A program made the translations under genes and the position numbers. This document shows positions 8,430 to 16,625 of a stretch of DNA of 64,000 bases, piece after piece. This DNA is from Vibrio gigantis. Its GTDB lineage: Bacteria > Pseudomonadota > Gammaproteobacteria > Enterobacterales > Vibrionaceae. A model generated the notes under the pieces. That model saw nothing but the letters and a program-made list of their open reading frames with translations. It was not told the origin of the DNA and did no database searches. The stretch covers positions 1,488,001 through 1,552,000 of the forward strand of contig NZ_AP025493.1 in NCBI RefSeq assembly GCF_024347515.1, written 5' to 3'. Each line of letters opens with the position of its first letter. Position 1 is the stretch's first letter.

Positions 8430-9476
8430 ATGAAATTACCTTCTTCTAGCGCAACTGAACTAAATAAATCAAACCTAGAGCACATGGTTTCCATGAAAGA
8501 TTTCTCTGTAGAAGAGATGGACAACATGATGGAGTTGATGACTCACCTGAAACAGGCGCGTAAAGACAATGCAATCCCGCCACTGTTCAAAGGCAAATCG
8601 GTAGGAATGATTTTCGAAGCGGGTTCTACGCGTACGCGTGTTTCTTTCGAGGTGGCGGCAACATTGCTGGGTGGTCATGCGCTATTCCTATCACCCAAAG
8701 ACATTCACTTAGGTGGTAAAGAGTCGATTGATGACACCTCTCGTGTGCTATCTCGTATGTGCGACATCATCATGGCTCGTACTAATAGCCCTGAAACACT
8801 AGATGGCCTACTTGAAATGTCGACTGTGCCAGTGATCAACGGCCTTGATACTCGTTTCCACCCAACTCAAATGCTAGCGGATCTCTACACGATCAGAGAG
8901 CACATCACAGATGGACGTAAATTGTCCGATTTAACATTGGCATTCATGGGCGATGCGACAGATGTGTGTCGTTCGCTGATGTTGACGTGTGCTAAGTACG
9001 GTATGGGCTTCAAGCAAATTGGTCCTAAGAAATACCACATGGAACAAGAGTGGATCGACATGGCGCTGAACTTCTGTGAAGAGTCTGGTGGCACGATTGA
9101 AATTACTGATGATGTAGAGCGCATCAGTGATTGTGATGTGGTGTACGGAGACAGCTTCTACTGGGTAACGCAAATGGATGAGAAGGAAGAGCGCCTTGCG
9201 GCATTCATGCCTAACTATGTGATTACCGAAGAGCTAATGGCTAAGGCTCGTCCGGGCGCAATGTTGCTGCACTGCCTACCTGCGAATGACAAAGAAGAAG
9301 TGACGCGCGGCGCACTAGAAAGTGAATACTCAGTAGCATTCGATGAAGCTGAAAACCGACTAACAGCGCAGATGGCGATTTTAGTGTACTTCACACATAA
9401 AGATGCGGTTATCCCAACACAAGAAACTGTTAAGCATCATGAAGAAAAAATCAGCAGCTTCTTAAGTACTCTGTAG
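8430..9476 (+). CDS. Putrescine carbamoyltransferase
   Basis: A 348-residue transcarbamylase. In the catabolic direction it splits N-carbamoylputrescine with phosphate to putrescine and carbamoyl phosphate. Carbamoyl-phosphate binding residues are plain: STRTRVSFE (about residues 70-78), ARTN and HPTQ. Ornithine transcarbamylases carry HCLPAFHD and an SMG loop; here the corresponding segment is HCLPANDKEEV and no SMG is found, which argues for putrescine rather than ornithine. Upstream agmatine deiminase and divergent carbamate kinase complete the pathway. The gene is 131 bp after aguA across a hairpin and is followed by a terminator. An annotation as ornithine carbamoyltransferase would be understandable but less likely. 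Confidence 0.88.
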   Translation: MKLPSSSATELNKSNLEHMVSMKDFSVEEMDNMMELMTHLKQARKDNAIPPLFKGKSVGMIFEAGSTRTRVSFEVAATLLGGHALFLSPKDIHLGGKESIDDTSRVLSRMCDIIMARTNSPETLDGLLEMSTVPVINGLDTRFHPTQMLADLYTIREHITDGRKLSDLTLAFMGDATDVCRSLMLTCAKYGMGFKQIGPKKYHMEQEWIDMALNFCEESGGTIEITDDVERISDCDVVYGDSFYWVTQMDEKEERLAAFMPNYVITEELMAKARPGAMLLHCLPANDKEEVTRGALESEYSVAFDEAENRLTAQMAILVYFTHKDAVIPTQETVKHHEEKISSFLSTL

Positions 9477-9525
9477 GGGCTTAATTATGGGGGCGTAAAA
9501 ACCTCCACTGTGTTGCTCGAATTAA

Positions 9526-9569
9526 GCTGAACCAGTATTTATCACGATTTATTGGTTCGGCTATTTTTG
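9526..9569 (+). terminator. Terminator after putrescine carbamoyltransferase
   Basis: GCTGAACCA (9526-9534) pairs with TGGTTCGGC (9553-9561), one G-U pair, followed by TATTTTTG. It separates the agmatine genes from the RidA-repeat gene. Confidence 0.7.
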
Positions 9570-9651
9570 TACCTTTTATTTTGAAATGTCGGTAAACATG
9601 CAGCTAATTGGCTCTATCTGACATCAATACTCGAATAGGAGATGTATCGAC

Positions 9652-10920
9652 ATGAGTGCCGATATTATTAAAGTTTCAAGAAATACTGAAGATGCACCAT
9701 TGAGCCCTTTCTCAACACAATCGGTGGCATTCTCACACTACAATAACCTGTCTGCTCAATTACCGATTGATCCTAAAACAGGTAGCTTAGCCTCTGGATC
9801 TTTAGTGGATCAAACAAAGCAATGCCTATTGAACATTCAAGCGATAGTGGAGAGCATTGGACACCGAATGCACGATGTTGTGAGAGTGAACGTATACTTG
9901 AAAAACATTGCCGATCTCGACACTGTGAATGAAGTTTATGCATCGTTTTTCCAGTCTTACACACCAACGTGTACGACACTTGCTGTTGCTGATTTACCGC
10001 TCGAAGGTGCTCATTTGCAGATGGATGCCGTGATCTCTAATGGTGAAGGTACTTTCCCACAAGATGCTTGTGAGCTGGTAAAAATCGCGAGAAATACCCA
10101 AAACGCACCAGTCAGTTCTTTATCGACTCAGACGGTCGCTTTTTCTCACTATAACCATATTTCAGCCCAGCTACCGATTGATCCTCAATCGGGCAATATC
10201 GTTGTTGGCGGAGCAAAAGAGCACGCGATTCAATGCTTAAAAAATATCAAATCGATACTGGAAAGCATTGAAGTCCCACTTGATGACATCGTAAAGGTTA
10301 ACATCCATGTGAGAAGCTTTGATGACCTCGTTGCCATCAATGAAGTGTACACCACCTTCTTCCCTGACTCGGCGATTGCAAGAGCTGTGGGCTATATGCC
10401 AGCACGTTCAGTAACTGTTGTTGAAGGCTTAGCGATGGGAGCGTTAGTACAAATGGATGCGACCGTGTCACACGGTGATGGCACGCCGCCACAAGCCGTC
10501 GAAGACCGGCATGGGATTGTAATTAAAGCGAACAATACCAAAGCTGCACCTATAAGCGAGCTTTCAACGCAAACCGTGGCCTTTTCGCACTACAACAATA
10601 TCTCTGCTCAATTACCGCTGGATCCAAGAATTGGAGCGATTGTTGCGAATGGTGCAAAAGAGCAGGCGATGCAGTGTCTAGAAAACATCAAACAAGTGAT
10701 TGAAGGCGTTGGTCATACAATGGACGACATCGTGAAGCTTAATATCCAATTAAGATTTATGGCCGACTTAGATGTGCTTAATGATGTGTGTGCTGGCTAC
10801 TTTGAAGGTGCATTACCTGCGCGCACCGTCATTGGGGTGTCTGACATTCCGATGGGAGCCTTGGTGCAAATTGATGCAATAGCTTCTAATGGTGAGGGGA
10901 CTCCACCAAGTTCTAATTGA
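9652..10920 (+). CDS. Protein of three tandem RidA (YjgF/YER057c) domains
   Basis: RidA proteins are normally about 130 residues and form trimers that hydrolyse reactive enamine/imine intermediates. This 422-residue protein contains three complete copies, at about residues 4-136, 140-282 and 283-418, each opening with a segment like TQ(S/T)VAFSHYN and the phrase SAQLP(I/L)DP. The RidA catalytic arginine (PAR-S/T context) is kept in copies 2 (PARSV) and 3 (PARTV) but replaced by Cys in copy 1 (PTCTT). Copy 2 has about ten extra residues before its PAR motif. One chain could build a covalent pseudo-trimer. It has its own GGAG site and sits between terminators, so it is expressed alone beside the agmatine genes. 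The substrate is unknown. Confidence 0.85.
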   Translation: MSADIIKVSRNTEDAPLSPFSTQSVAFSHYNNLSAQLPIDPKTGSLASGSLVDQTKQCLLNIQAIVESIGHRMHDVVRVNVYLKNIADLDTVNEVYASFFQSYTPTCTTLAVADLPLEGAHLQMDAVISNGEGTFPQDACELVKIARNTQNAPVSSLSTQTVAFSHYNHISAQLPIDPQSGNIVVGGAKEHAIQCLKNIKSILESIEVPLDDIVKVNIHVRSFDDLVAINEVYTTFFPDSAIARAVGYMPARSVTVVEGLAMGALVQMDATVSHGDGTPPQAVEDRHGIVIKANNTKAAPISELSTQTVAFSHYNNISAQLPLDPRIGAIVANGAKEQAMQCLENIKQVIEGVGHTMDDIVKLNIQLRFMADLDVLNDVCAGYFEGALPARTVIGVSDIPMGALVQIDAIASNGEGTPPSSN

Positions 10921-10930
10921 TAAGCAAGAT

Positions 10931-10966
10931 ATAAGGGTTGGCAGAGGTGCCAACCCTTATTTTTAG
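10931..10966 (+). terminator. Strong terminator after the RidA-repeat gene
   Basis: ATAAGGGTTGGCA (10931-10943) pairs perfectly with TGCCAACCCTTAT (10948-10960) and is followed by a T run. Confidence 0.93.
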
Positions 10967-11175
10967 CTCAGACAACGGATACATAAACATGCTCGTTGAG
11001 CCTCCACTGATCACTTCTCTTTCCGACATTTTTCTATCATATTTTTAGAATTCAACCAACGTGTGAAGCACTTTGTTTTACTGCTTATGATTCCTCGCTT
11101 TAAGCAAGATCGTACTATAACTTGTTAACTCATGGCTGTTTAATCGGGTTAGTCGGAAAATAAAGGGATAGAAAT

Positions 11176-11871
11176 ATGAAAACGATCGGATTGCTTGGTG
11201 GCATGAGTTGGGAGTCGACGATGAGTTACTACAAATCTATAAATGAAGGCGTTAAAGCCACTCTCGGAGGGCTCAATTCAGCAAAGATTTGTATGTACAG
11301 TGTGAATTTCGATGAGATAGAAAAGCTGCAGCATCAAGGTCGTTGGGCTGAGACGGCAGACATCTTATCGGAAGCGGCTCTATCTGTTGAAAAAGGAGGG
11401 GCGGATTTCATTCTGATCTGTACTAATACCATGCATAAGGTTGTTCCTGAGATAGAAGAAAAGATCACTGTCCCTATCCTTCATATCGCAGATACCACCG
11501 CGCAAAAGCTGCTTGAGCAAGGCGTGCAGAAAGTAGGGCTGTTAGGTACGGCGTTTACTATGGAGCAAGATTTCTACAAAGGGCGCCTGACCGATAAATT
11601 TGGTATCGATGTTGTTATTCCTGATGACGGTGACAGAGAAAAAGTGCACAACATTATTTATCATGAGTTGTGTCGAGGCGAAGTAAAAGAAGAGTCTAGA
11701 GCTATCTACCGTCAAATCATCGAGAAACTAAGTCAGCAAGGCGCTGAAGCCGTTATTCTAGGCTGTACTGAAATCGCCTTACTGATTCAACAGCAACATA
11801 CAGATGTACCGTTGTTTGATACCACAGCAATTCACTCTGAAGCGGCAGTGCGCTTGGCGATAGACGTTTAA
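11176..11871 (+). CDS. Aspartate/glutamate racemase family protein
   Basis: A 231-residue cofactor-independent racemase of the Asp/Glu/hydantoin family, YgeA-like. The opening KTIGLLGGMSWEST is the family signature. The two catalytic cysteines are seen in ICTNTMHK (about residue 82) and LGCTEIALL (about residue 195), so the enzyme should be active. Substrate (Asp, Glu or a broader set) cannot be told from sequence. It is a single gene with an AAGGGAT ribosome site and a bidirectional terminator after it. Confidence 0.9.
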   Translation: MKTIGLLGGMSWESTMSYYKSINEGVKATLGGLNSAKICMYSVNFDEIEKLQHQGRWAETADILSEAALSVEKGGADFILICTNTMHKVVPEIEEKITVPILHIADTTAQKLLEQGVQKVGLLGTAFTMEQDFYKGRLTDKFGIDVVIPDDGDREKVHNIIYHELCRGEVKEESRAIYRQIIEKLSQQGAEAVILGCTEIALLIQQQHTDVPLFDTTAIHSEAAVRLAIDV

Positions 11872-11931
11872 TCATCTTCGAGATGTTTAAGAGAGTAGTT
11901 TCTTTTCGCTCCTATACGAGAGACTTAAATA

Positions 11932-11962
11932 AAAAAGGATTGGTATGCTACCAATCCTTTTT
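11932..11962. terminator. Bidirectional terminator between racemase and DeoR genes
   Basis: AAAAAGGATTGGTA (11932-11945) and TACCAATCCTTTTT (11949-11962) pair perfectly. It has A and T runs on the two sides and lies between convergent genes, so it can stop both transcripts. Confidence 0.92.
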
Positions 11963-11985
11963 CTTTATCAGGTGGTTATTCGCCA

Positions 11986-12762
11986 TCAGACTACGACAAC
12001 ATTAACCCCTTGTTGGCGTAATGAGTCGAGTGTCTGTTGATCGGCACCTTCATCAGTAATCAAAGTGTCTAATTTGGATGTGCACGTGAGCAGTTTTCCA
12101 CCGTGCTTACCCACTTTACTGCTATCAATTAGCGCAACAATGCGATCGCCATACTCTAGAAGCTTCTTCTCTGCCATATACACTAATAAATCAGATGTAT
12201 GGATACCAGCAGCCGTTACACCCGTACCGGTAAAGAACACAAAGCGACTCTTGTGATCGTCTGCGGCTTCTTCATCGGGCGAAATCGTAATTTGACGTTC
12301 AGGCAGATACTGACCACCCAAAATAATGATGCTCTGATGATCTTGACTGATCAACTGGTAGGCCAGCGGCATAAAGTTAGTCACAACTTGAACATCTCTG
12401 TGAAGAAGGTGTTCCCCCATCAGAAAGGTGGTGTTACTTCCGCTAACAATAATACTATCGTGCTCTTCACACATATCTGCAGCTGCTTTGGCAATCCGTT
12501 GTTTGGCTGCGTAGCACTCAATATCTTTTTCTTTAGGAATAAAGCTACTTGGAACGTGTGTGGCAGCCAATGGCGAATCATGGTTGATCACTTCTGCACC
12601 ATTACGAATCTTCTTTAGCTTACCTTCTTCTGCCAGCTTAGTTATGTCTCTACGAGCCGTTGATAAAGAGATATCTAACATTTTTACGTAGTCATTTGTC
12701 GTAATAAAAGTGTGACTGTTTAAATGGTCAAGCAAGCTTCTATGACGTTGAGCTTCATTCAT
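11986..12762 (-). CDS. DeoR family repressor of the adjacent sugar locus
   Basis: A 258-residue regulator with an N-terminal DeoR helix-turn-helix (about residues 8-58; ITTNDYVKMLDISLSTARRDI, then the GKLKKIRNGAEV wing) and a C-terminal DeoR sensor domain of the phosphosugar-isomerase-like fold (SGSNTTF, GGQY and GTGVTAAGIHTSD segments). DeoR proteins usually bind a phosphorylated sugar intermediate. It is divergent from the ten-gene sugar locus starting at 12974, and the shared region holds nine phased TGAC-like half sites, so it is the obvious local repressor and also autoregulatory. Confidence 0.9.
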   Translation of the reverse strand: MNEAQRHRSLLDHLNSHTFITTNDYVKMLDISLSTARRDITKLAEEGKLKKIRNGAEVINHDSPLAATHVPSSFIPKEKDIECYAAKQRIAKAAADMCEEHDSIIVSGSNTTFLMGEHLLHRDVQVVTNFMPLAYQLISQDHQSIIILGGQYLPERQITISPDEEAADDHKSRFVFFTGTGVTAAGIHTSDLLVYMAEKKLLEYGDRIVALIDSSKVGKHGGKLLTCTSKLDTLITDEGADQQTLDSLRQQGVNVVVV

Positions 12763-12781
12763 TCTTCATGCCTTTAATTAG

Positions 12782-12930
12782 TTTTGACTTATTTTGACGT
12801 ATTATGAACTTTTGAGCAAATAAAATCTAACTGTGACGTGTTTTGATTTTTAATGACGTAATTATTGTGATCTATCACTGGGTTTTGGTCAAAATAAATC
12901 AAAAATGACTTTACGTGACCGCATTTGACC
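12782..12930. promoter_or_regulatory. Array of 10-bp-phased TGAC half sites (DeoR operators)
   Basis: Three groups of three TGAC-like elements occur with an exact 10-bp step. The G of each TGA lies at 12786, 12796 and 12806; at 12835, 12845 and 12855; and at 12907, 12917 and 12927. The groups are about 50 bp apart. DeoR-family repressors commonly bind direct repeats on one DNA face and loop between operators, so this array probably controls both divergent transcripts. A GTGAT-CT-ATCAC palindrome (12867-12878) sits between groups two and three. Confidence 0.7.
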
Positions 12931-12973
12931 ATTTATAGTCATTTTGCGTCATGAGGAGTCATTGGAGACCAAG

Positions 12974-13816
12974 ATGAAGTATCAAGCAGTCATTATTGAT
13001 TTAGATGGAACATTGTTAAGAGATGATGAGCAAATCTGCTCAAACAATAAAGAAGCGATCACGCTTGCTGTGAACAGCGGTTATTGCGTCAGTCTAGCGA
13101 GTGGTCGACCGCATCAGTTAATGATGCCTTATGTCGAAAAGCTTGGTTTGTCTTTACCTATCATCTGCTGTAACGGTGCATACCTTTTTGACCCTGTCAC
13201 GCAGAACATAATGAACCCACAAATTTTGGGGCGTGATTTTCTCATTGATTTAGTGAGCTTGCTGAATGAAGGACACTTTGCTTTCACTCTTTATTCAAGC
13301 CGTGGCGTGTTTGCTCAAAAAGCGTCACAGCACACAGAAGACTTGGTCAAAAAAGCGCAAGTCATTAATGCAGACATATCCATTCAAGTCGTTCCTGCTA
13401 TCAGTGAACTGCTTGAACAGGCTGGCGACGTATACAAAGTGCTTGTTTCAAGCTCGGACAAAGTCGCTTTGAACCAATTAAGGGATGCTTTGCAAGCTCA
13501 TTGCCAAGCTGATCTATCTACACCAACAAAACTCGACATTACGTCGACGTTAGCCACAAAAGGCCATGCACTAACTCAGTGGCTGAAACAACAAAACATA
13601 TCCGCTCAAAATACCATAGCTTTTGGAGATGGGGACAACGATGCCTCTATGTTCCGACTCGTCGGGGAGCCTGTTGCTATGGATAACGCTAGCCCTTCAT
13701 TAAAGGGTTTAGCAAACCTTATTGTCACCAATAACAACGGTTGTGGAATTGGCCAGTATCTTCGCCTCACGGTGCAAGAAGGCCAGAAAACATACCAACA
13801 TTCTTTTAATTATTAA
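12974..13816 (+). CDS. Cof-type HAD phosphatase, first gene of the sugar locus
   Basis: A HAD-IIB (Cof/YbiV-like) sugar-phosphate phosphatase of 280 residues. Motif I is DLDGTLL, motif II the Ser/Gly stretch SLASGRPH, and motif IV GDGDND near residue 228. The start is set at 12974, where GGAG lies six bases upstream; a ten-residue longer frame from 12944 lies in the operator region. It is the first gene downstream of the phased operator array and probably dephosphorylates a sugar phosphate in or leaking from the pathway. Exact substrate unknown. Confidence 0.85.
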   Translation: MKYQAVIIDLDGTLLRDDEQICSNNKEAITLAVNSGYCVSLASGRPHQLMMPYVEKLGLSLPIICCNGAYLFDPVTQNIMNPQILGRDFLIDLVSLLNEGHFAFTLYSSRGVFAQKASQHTEDLVKKAQVINADISIQVVPAISELLEQAGDVYKVLVSSSDKVALNQLRDALQAHCQADLSTPTKLDITSTLATKGHALTQWLKQQNISAQNTIAFGDGDNDASMFRLVGEPVAMDNASPSLKGLANLIVTNNNGCGIGQYLRLTVQEGQKTYQHSFNY

Positions 13817-13825
13817 GGAAATACC

Positions 13826-14557
13826 ATGAAAAAAGTGAAAATTGCAGCAGGCCTAGCTCACGTAGATTACGGACACATTGCTGACGTAGTGAAAGAAGTC
13901 TCTGACGCTGGTGCAGACTACATTCACTGTGATGCTGCAGATATGCATGACCTAAAAAACCTGCAATTGATGGGTGGACATCAAATCGTTGAAGGTATTC
14001 GTCCTTACACTGAAAAGCCAATTGAAGTTCATGCTTACTTCAAAGACTGCGACAAATTATTTATCGATAAAATCGCAGCTGCAGGTGCAAACATGTTGAT
14101 TCTACCGGCAGAGCATTTTATCGGTGCTCCTCTGTGTTACATCATTAAATACTGCCAAAACCACGGAATGAAATTTGGCTTAACAGTTGGCGCATTAACA
14201 CCAGTGTCATTTGTTAAAGAATCTATCTACTACTTAGATCGTCTACACATTGTTATTCACGGAATTACTGATGGCGATGATGAGTGGTTATGGCGCAAAT
14301 CAGCGATTGCAATGATCCGTGAAGCTCGTGAACTCATCAACGAACGTAACCCTAACTGTGAGCTATGTGTTGATGGTGGTATCCGTAACCACAATATCGA
14401 AGAGCTGCTTAATGAAGACATCGACGTGATGGTTGCCTCTACCAATATCTTTGGTCACAAAGATGGCATCACTGCTGGTGTTCGTGATTTCCGCGCTGCG
14501 ATTGACCAACTCGAAGACAAAGCAGTAGTGAAACAAGAAGAAGCTGAAACAGCTTAA
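13826..14557 (+). CDS. Divergent ribulose-phosphate 3-epimerase-like TIM barrel
   Basis: A 243-residue (beta/alpha)8 protein of the ribulose-phosphate 3-epimerase / allulose-6-phosphate epimerase superfamily. The four expected metal ligands can be placed: His and Asp in YIHCDAAD, His in EVHAYF and Asp in CVDGGIRN. However, the canonical MDGxFVPN after the first Asp is replaced by AADMHDLKN, and the phosphate-side GxxGQ is absent (HGITDGDDE instead). So it is probably an epimerase acting on a different sugar phosphate than ribulose-5-P. It is 9 bp after the HAD gene with an AAGGAAA ribosome site, clearly in the operon. Confidence 0.75.
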   Translation: MKKVKIAAGLAHVDYGHIADVVKEVSDAGADYIHCDAADMHDLKNLQLMGGHQIVEGIRPYTEKPIEVHAYFKDCDKLFIDKIAAAGANMLILPAEHFIGAPLCYIIKYCQNHGMKFGLTVGALTPVSFVKESIYYLDRLHIVIHGITDGDDEWLWRKSAIAMIREARELINERNPNCELCVDGGIRNHNIEELLNEDIDVMVASTNIFGHKDGITAGVRDFRAAIDQLEDKAVVKQEEAETA

Positions 14558-14672
14558 CTTTTTCACTTTGGCGTAACAGTGATTCATATAGCTGTCGCGC
14601 TCAATCTAATAACGGTGCCGAGCTTACCCCCTATATATGCTCGAGCTTGGCACCACTACCAAGGATTAATTC

Positions 14673-15830
14673 ATGACACAGTTTCAATATTATCAGCCGA
14701 CAAAATTGACATTTGGTGCAGGAGAAATTCAAAAGGTTGGGCAGCTTGTTGCTCAATATGGCAAACGATGCCTCGTGGTCAGTGAGCCAATTTTTGATGC
14801 CGTGAAACCTGCTTATGACCGTATTTTTGCCCTGCTAGCAGAGCAAGGAATTGAAGTGACACATTTTGATGGCGTGGTACCAAACCCACCAACCACTGTT
14901 GTAGATCTTGGCCGTCAAGTCGCGGTTTCGGCAAATTGTGATGTGGTGTTAGCGATTGGTGGTGGCTCTTCGATTGATACAGCAAAAATCATTTCTGCTG
15001 CTATCAAAGCAGAGTCTTTGGACTGGGCACATTGGTTCGCAACCTATGACTCACCGTTTGGAGAAATCCAAGATTTACCCGCTCAAGTTGTTCCTTTGAT
15101 CGCAGTACCGACAACCTCTGGTACAGGGTCACAGGTAACGCAAGCTGCGGTGATTACAGACATGGAACAGCACGCAAAACTGACTTTGTTTCATCCGGAG
15201 TTCTTTCCTTGCGAAGCGTTGATTGATCCAGAGTTAATGTTAACACTGCCGCCTCGTATGACTGCAATGACGGGTTTCGATGCTTTTTCTCATGCGTTTG
15301 AATCATTTACTGGCACGCGTCCATCTCCTTTTGTGGATGCAATGGCGTTACAAGCCATGAAGCTGGTGGTTGAAAACTTGCCAAATGTTGTAGACAACGG
15401 AGCAGATTTAGCTGGCCGTTGTGAGTTGGCGAAAGCCGACACGTTAGGCGGAATTTCACTAGCAAATGGTGGGGCTGGAGCGCCGCACCCTCTTGGGGAG
15501 ATTTTGGGCAGTAGTAAAACGAACTTACCACATGGTTTAACACTCGCTGTTGTTTATCCGGCGTATGTGCAACTTCAGTGGCGAAAACAGCCGGAGCGAT
15601 TTGCGCAAGTGGCTGAGCTCTTTGGTGCCGTGGGAAGCACTGAAGAAAAAGCTCAATCATTGGCGGCACTTCTTGTGAAGTTTCTTGAGCGAATTGGCCT
15701 TGAGTCGAATTTAACTCAAGTCGGGGTAACTCAAGAAGATGTTCTTAAGCTAGAGCCTGCTTTCTGCTTTGATTTACCGCTGACTAGCGGTGATGAAATG
15801 AAAAAAGTGTTACACGCCAGTTTGGCGTAG
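14673..15830 (+). CDS. Iron-containing (group III) alcohol dehydrogenase
   Basis: A 385-residue NAD(P)-dependent Fe-ADH. The GGGSSIDTAK nucleotide motif (about residues 96-105), the PTTSGTGSQVT segment, the metal ligands in GFDAFSHAFES, and the later histidines in GAPHPLG and LPHGLT are all present. In this locus it may oxidise or reduce a sugar alcohol or keto-sugar, possibly phosphorylated, feeding the pentose-phosphate enzymes that follow. Substrate is not readable from sequence. It has an AAGGAT site and a 115-bp gap from the epimerase-like gene. Confidence 0.87.
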   Translation: MTQFQYYQPTKLTFGAGEIQKVGQLVAQYGKRCLVVSEPIFDAVKPAYDRIFALLAEQGIEVTHFDGVVPNPPTTVVDLGRQVAVSANCDVVLAIGGGSSIDTAKIISAAIKAESLDWAHWFATYDSPFGEIQDLPAQVVPLIAVPTTSGTGSQVTQAAVITDMEQHAKLTLFHPEFFPCEALIDPELMLTLPPRMTAMTGFDAFSHAFESFTGTRPSPFVDAMALQAMKLVVENLPNVVDNGADLAGRCELAKADTLGGISLANGGAGAPHPLGEILGSSKTNLPHGLTLAVVYPAYVQLQWRKQPERFAQVAELFGAVGSTEEKAQSLAALLVKFLERIGLESNLTQVGVTQEDVLKLEPAFCFDLPLTSGDEMKKVLHASLA

Positions 15831-15878
15831 TGCCACAGGGTTTAAAAATAAATTAATAAAGAAAATGGAGACGAGACC

Positions 15879-16625
15879 ATGGAAAAAAGCATCATCACTT
15901 CGAATAACACAGCACTGAAATTGGAAAGAGAGGAATTCATTGCCAGTGATGTTCAAGCGTTGATTTTTGATTTCGATGGACTTCTCGTGGATACCGAGAC
16001 TTGTATGTTTAGAGCCTGGGAAGCTTTGTTAAAAACCTATGATGTTGAAGTATCACCTCTTCAGGTTGCTGGTCTAGTTGGGAGCTCAGCACCAGCAACC
16101 TCTCTTTATCAATTATTTAATCAAGCATCTCATCAGGCGTTGTCGAATGATGACATTCGCCAACTTGTTGAGGAGAAAGCGTACCGGTTGATTGAAAGCA
16201 TTTCTGAGCGTGAAGGCGTTCGCCAATACCTTGAGTTTGCAAAGTCAAAAAATTGGAAAATTGCACTTGCAACAAGCTCTGAATTTGAGCATTACCATCC
16301 AATTTTATCTCGATTAAATCTCACTCACTTCTTTGATTGTTTTGTCGGTGCAGAAGACATTGCTCCAGCAAAACGTAAGCCTCAACCCGATGTGTATTTA
16401 GCCGCCCTAAATCAGTTAGGTGTCTCTGCCCATCAAGCCATCGCATTTGAAGACTCTCCTCCGGGTGTTCAGGCGGCTCGATCGGCAGGAATACCAACAG
16501 TAGCGGTAACTAACTTGCTCACTCGTCACCTCGATGTCTCGCTAGCCAACGTGGTGCTGAGTTCGATGAATGACCAAACCTTACCGCAATTGCTTAATCA
16601 ACTTATGAGAAATGAAGATGAATAA
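15879..16625 (+). CDS. HAD-IA hydrolase, beta-phosphoglucomutase-like
   Basis: A 248-residue HAD protein of subfamily IA with motif I FDFDGLLVDTE (about residues 28-38), a helical cap, motif II ATSSE, motif III lysine in KRKPQPDVY and motif IV FEDSPPGVQAA. This is the pattern of small phosphatases such as YniC/2-deoxyglucose-6-phosphatase and of beta-phosphoglucomutase. It is the second HAD enzyme of the operon, so it might be a mutase or a pathway phosphatase rather than a housekeeping enzyme. It overlaps the transaldolase start by a few bases, showing translational coupling. Confidence 0.83.
   Translation: MEKSIITSNNTALKLEREEFIASDVQALIFDFDGLLVDTETCMFRAWEALLKTYDVEVSPLQVAGLVGSSAPATSLYQLFNQASHQALSNDDIRQLVEEKAYRLIESISEREGVRQYLEFAKSKNWKIALATSSEFEHYHPILSRLNLTHFFDCFVGAEDIAPAKRKPQPDVYLAALNQLGVSAHQAIAFEDSPPGVQAARSAGIPTVAVTNLLTRHLDVSLANVVLSSMNDQTLPQLLNQLMRNEDE

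Noticed and set aside
8430..9476. Ornithine carbamoyltransferase
   Set aside because: The HCLPAFHD and SMG substrate-side motifs of that enzyme are absent, and the neighbours are agmatine deiminase and an amine antiporter.
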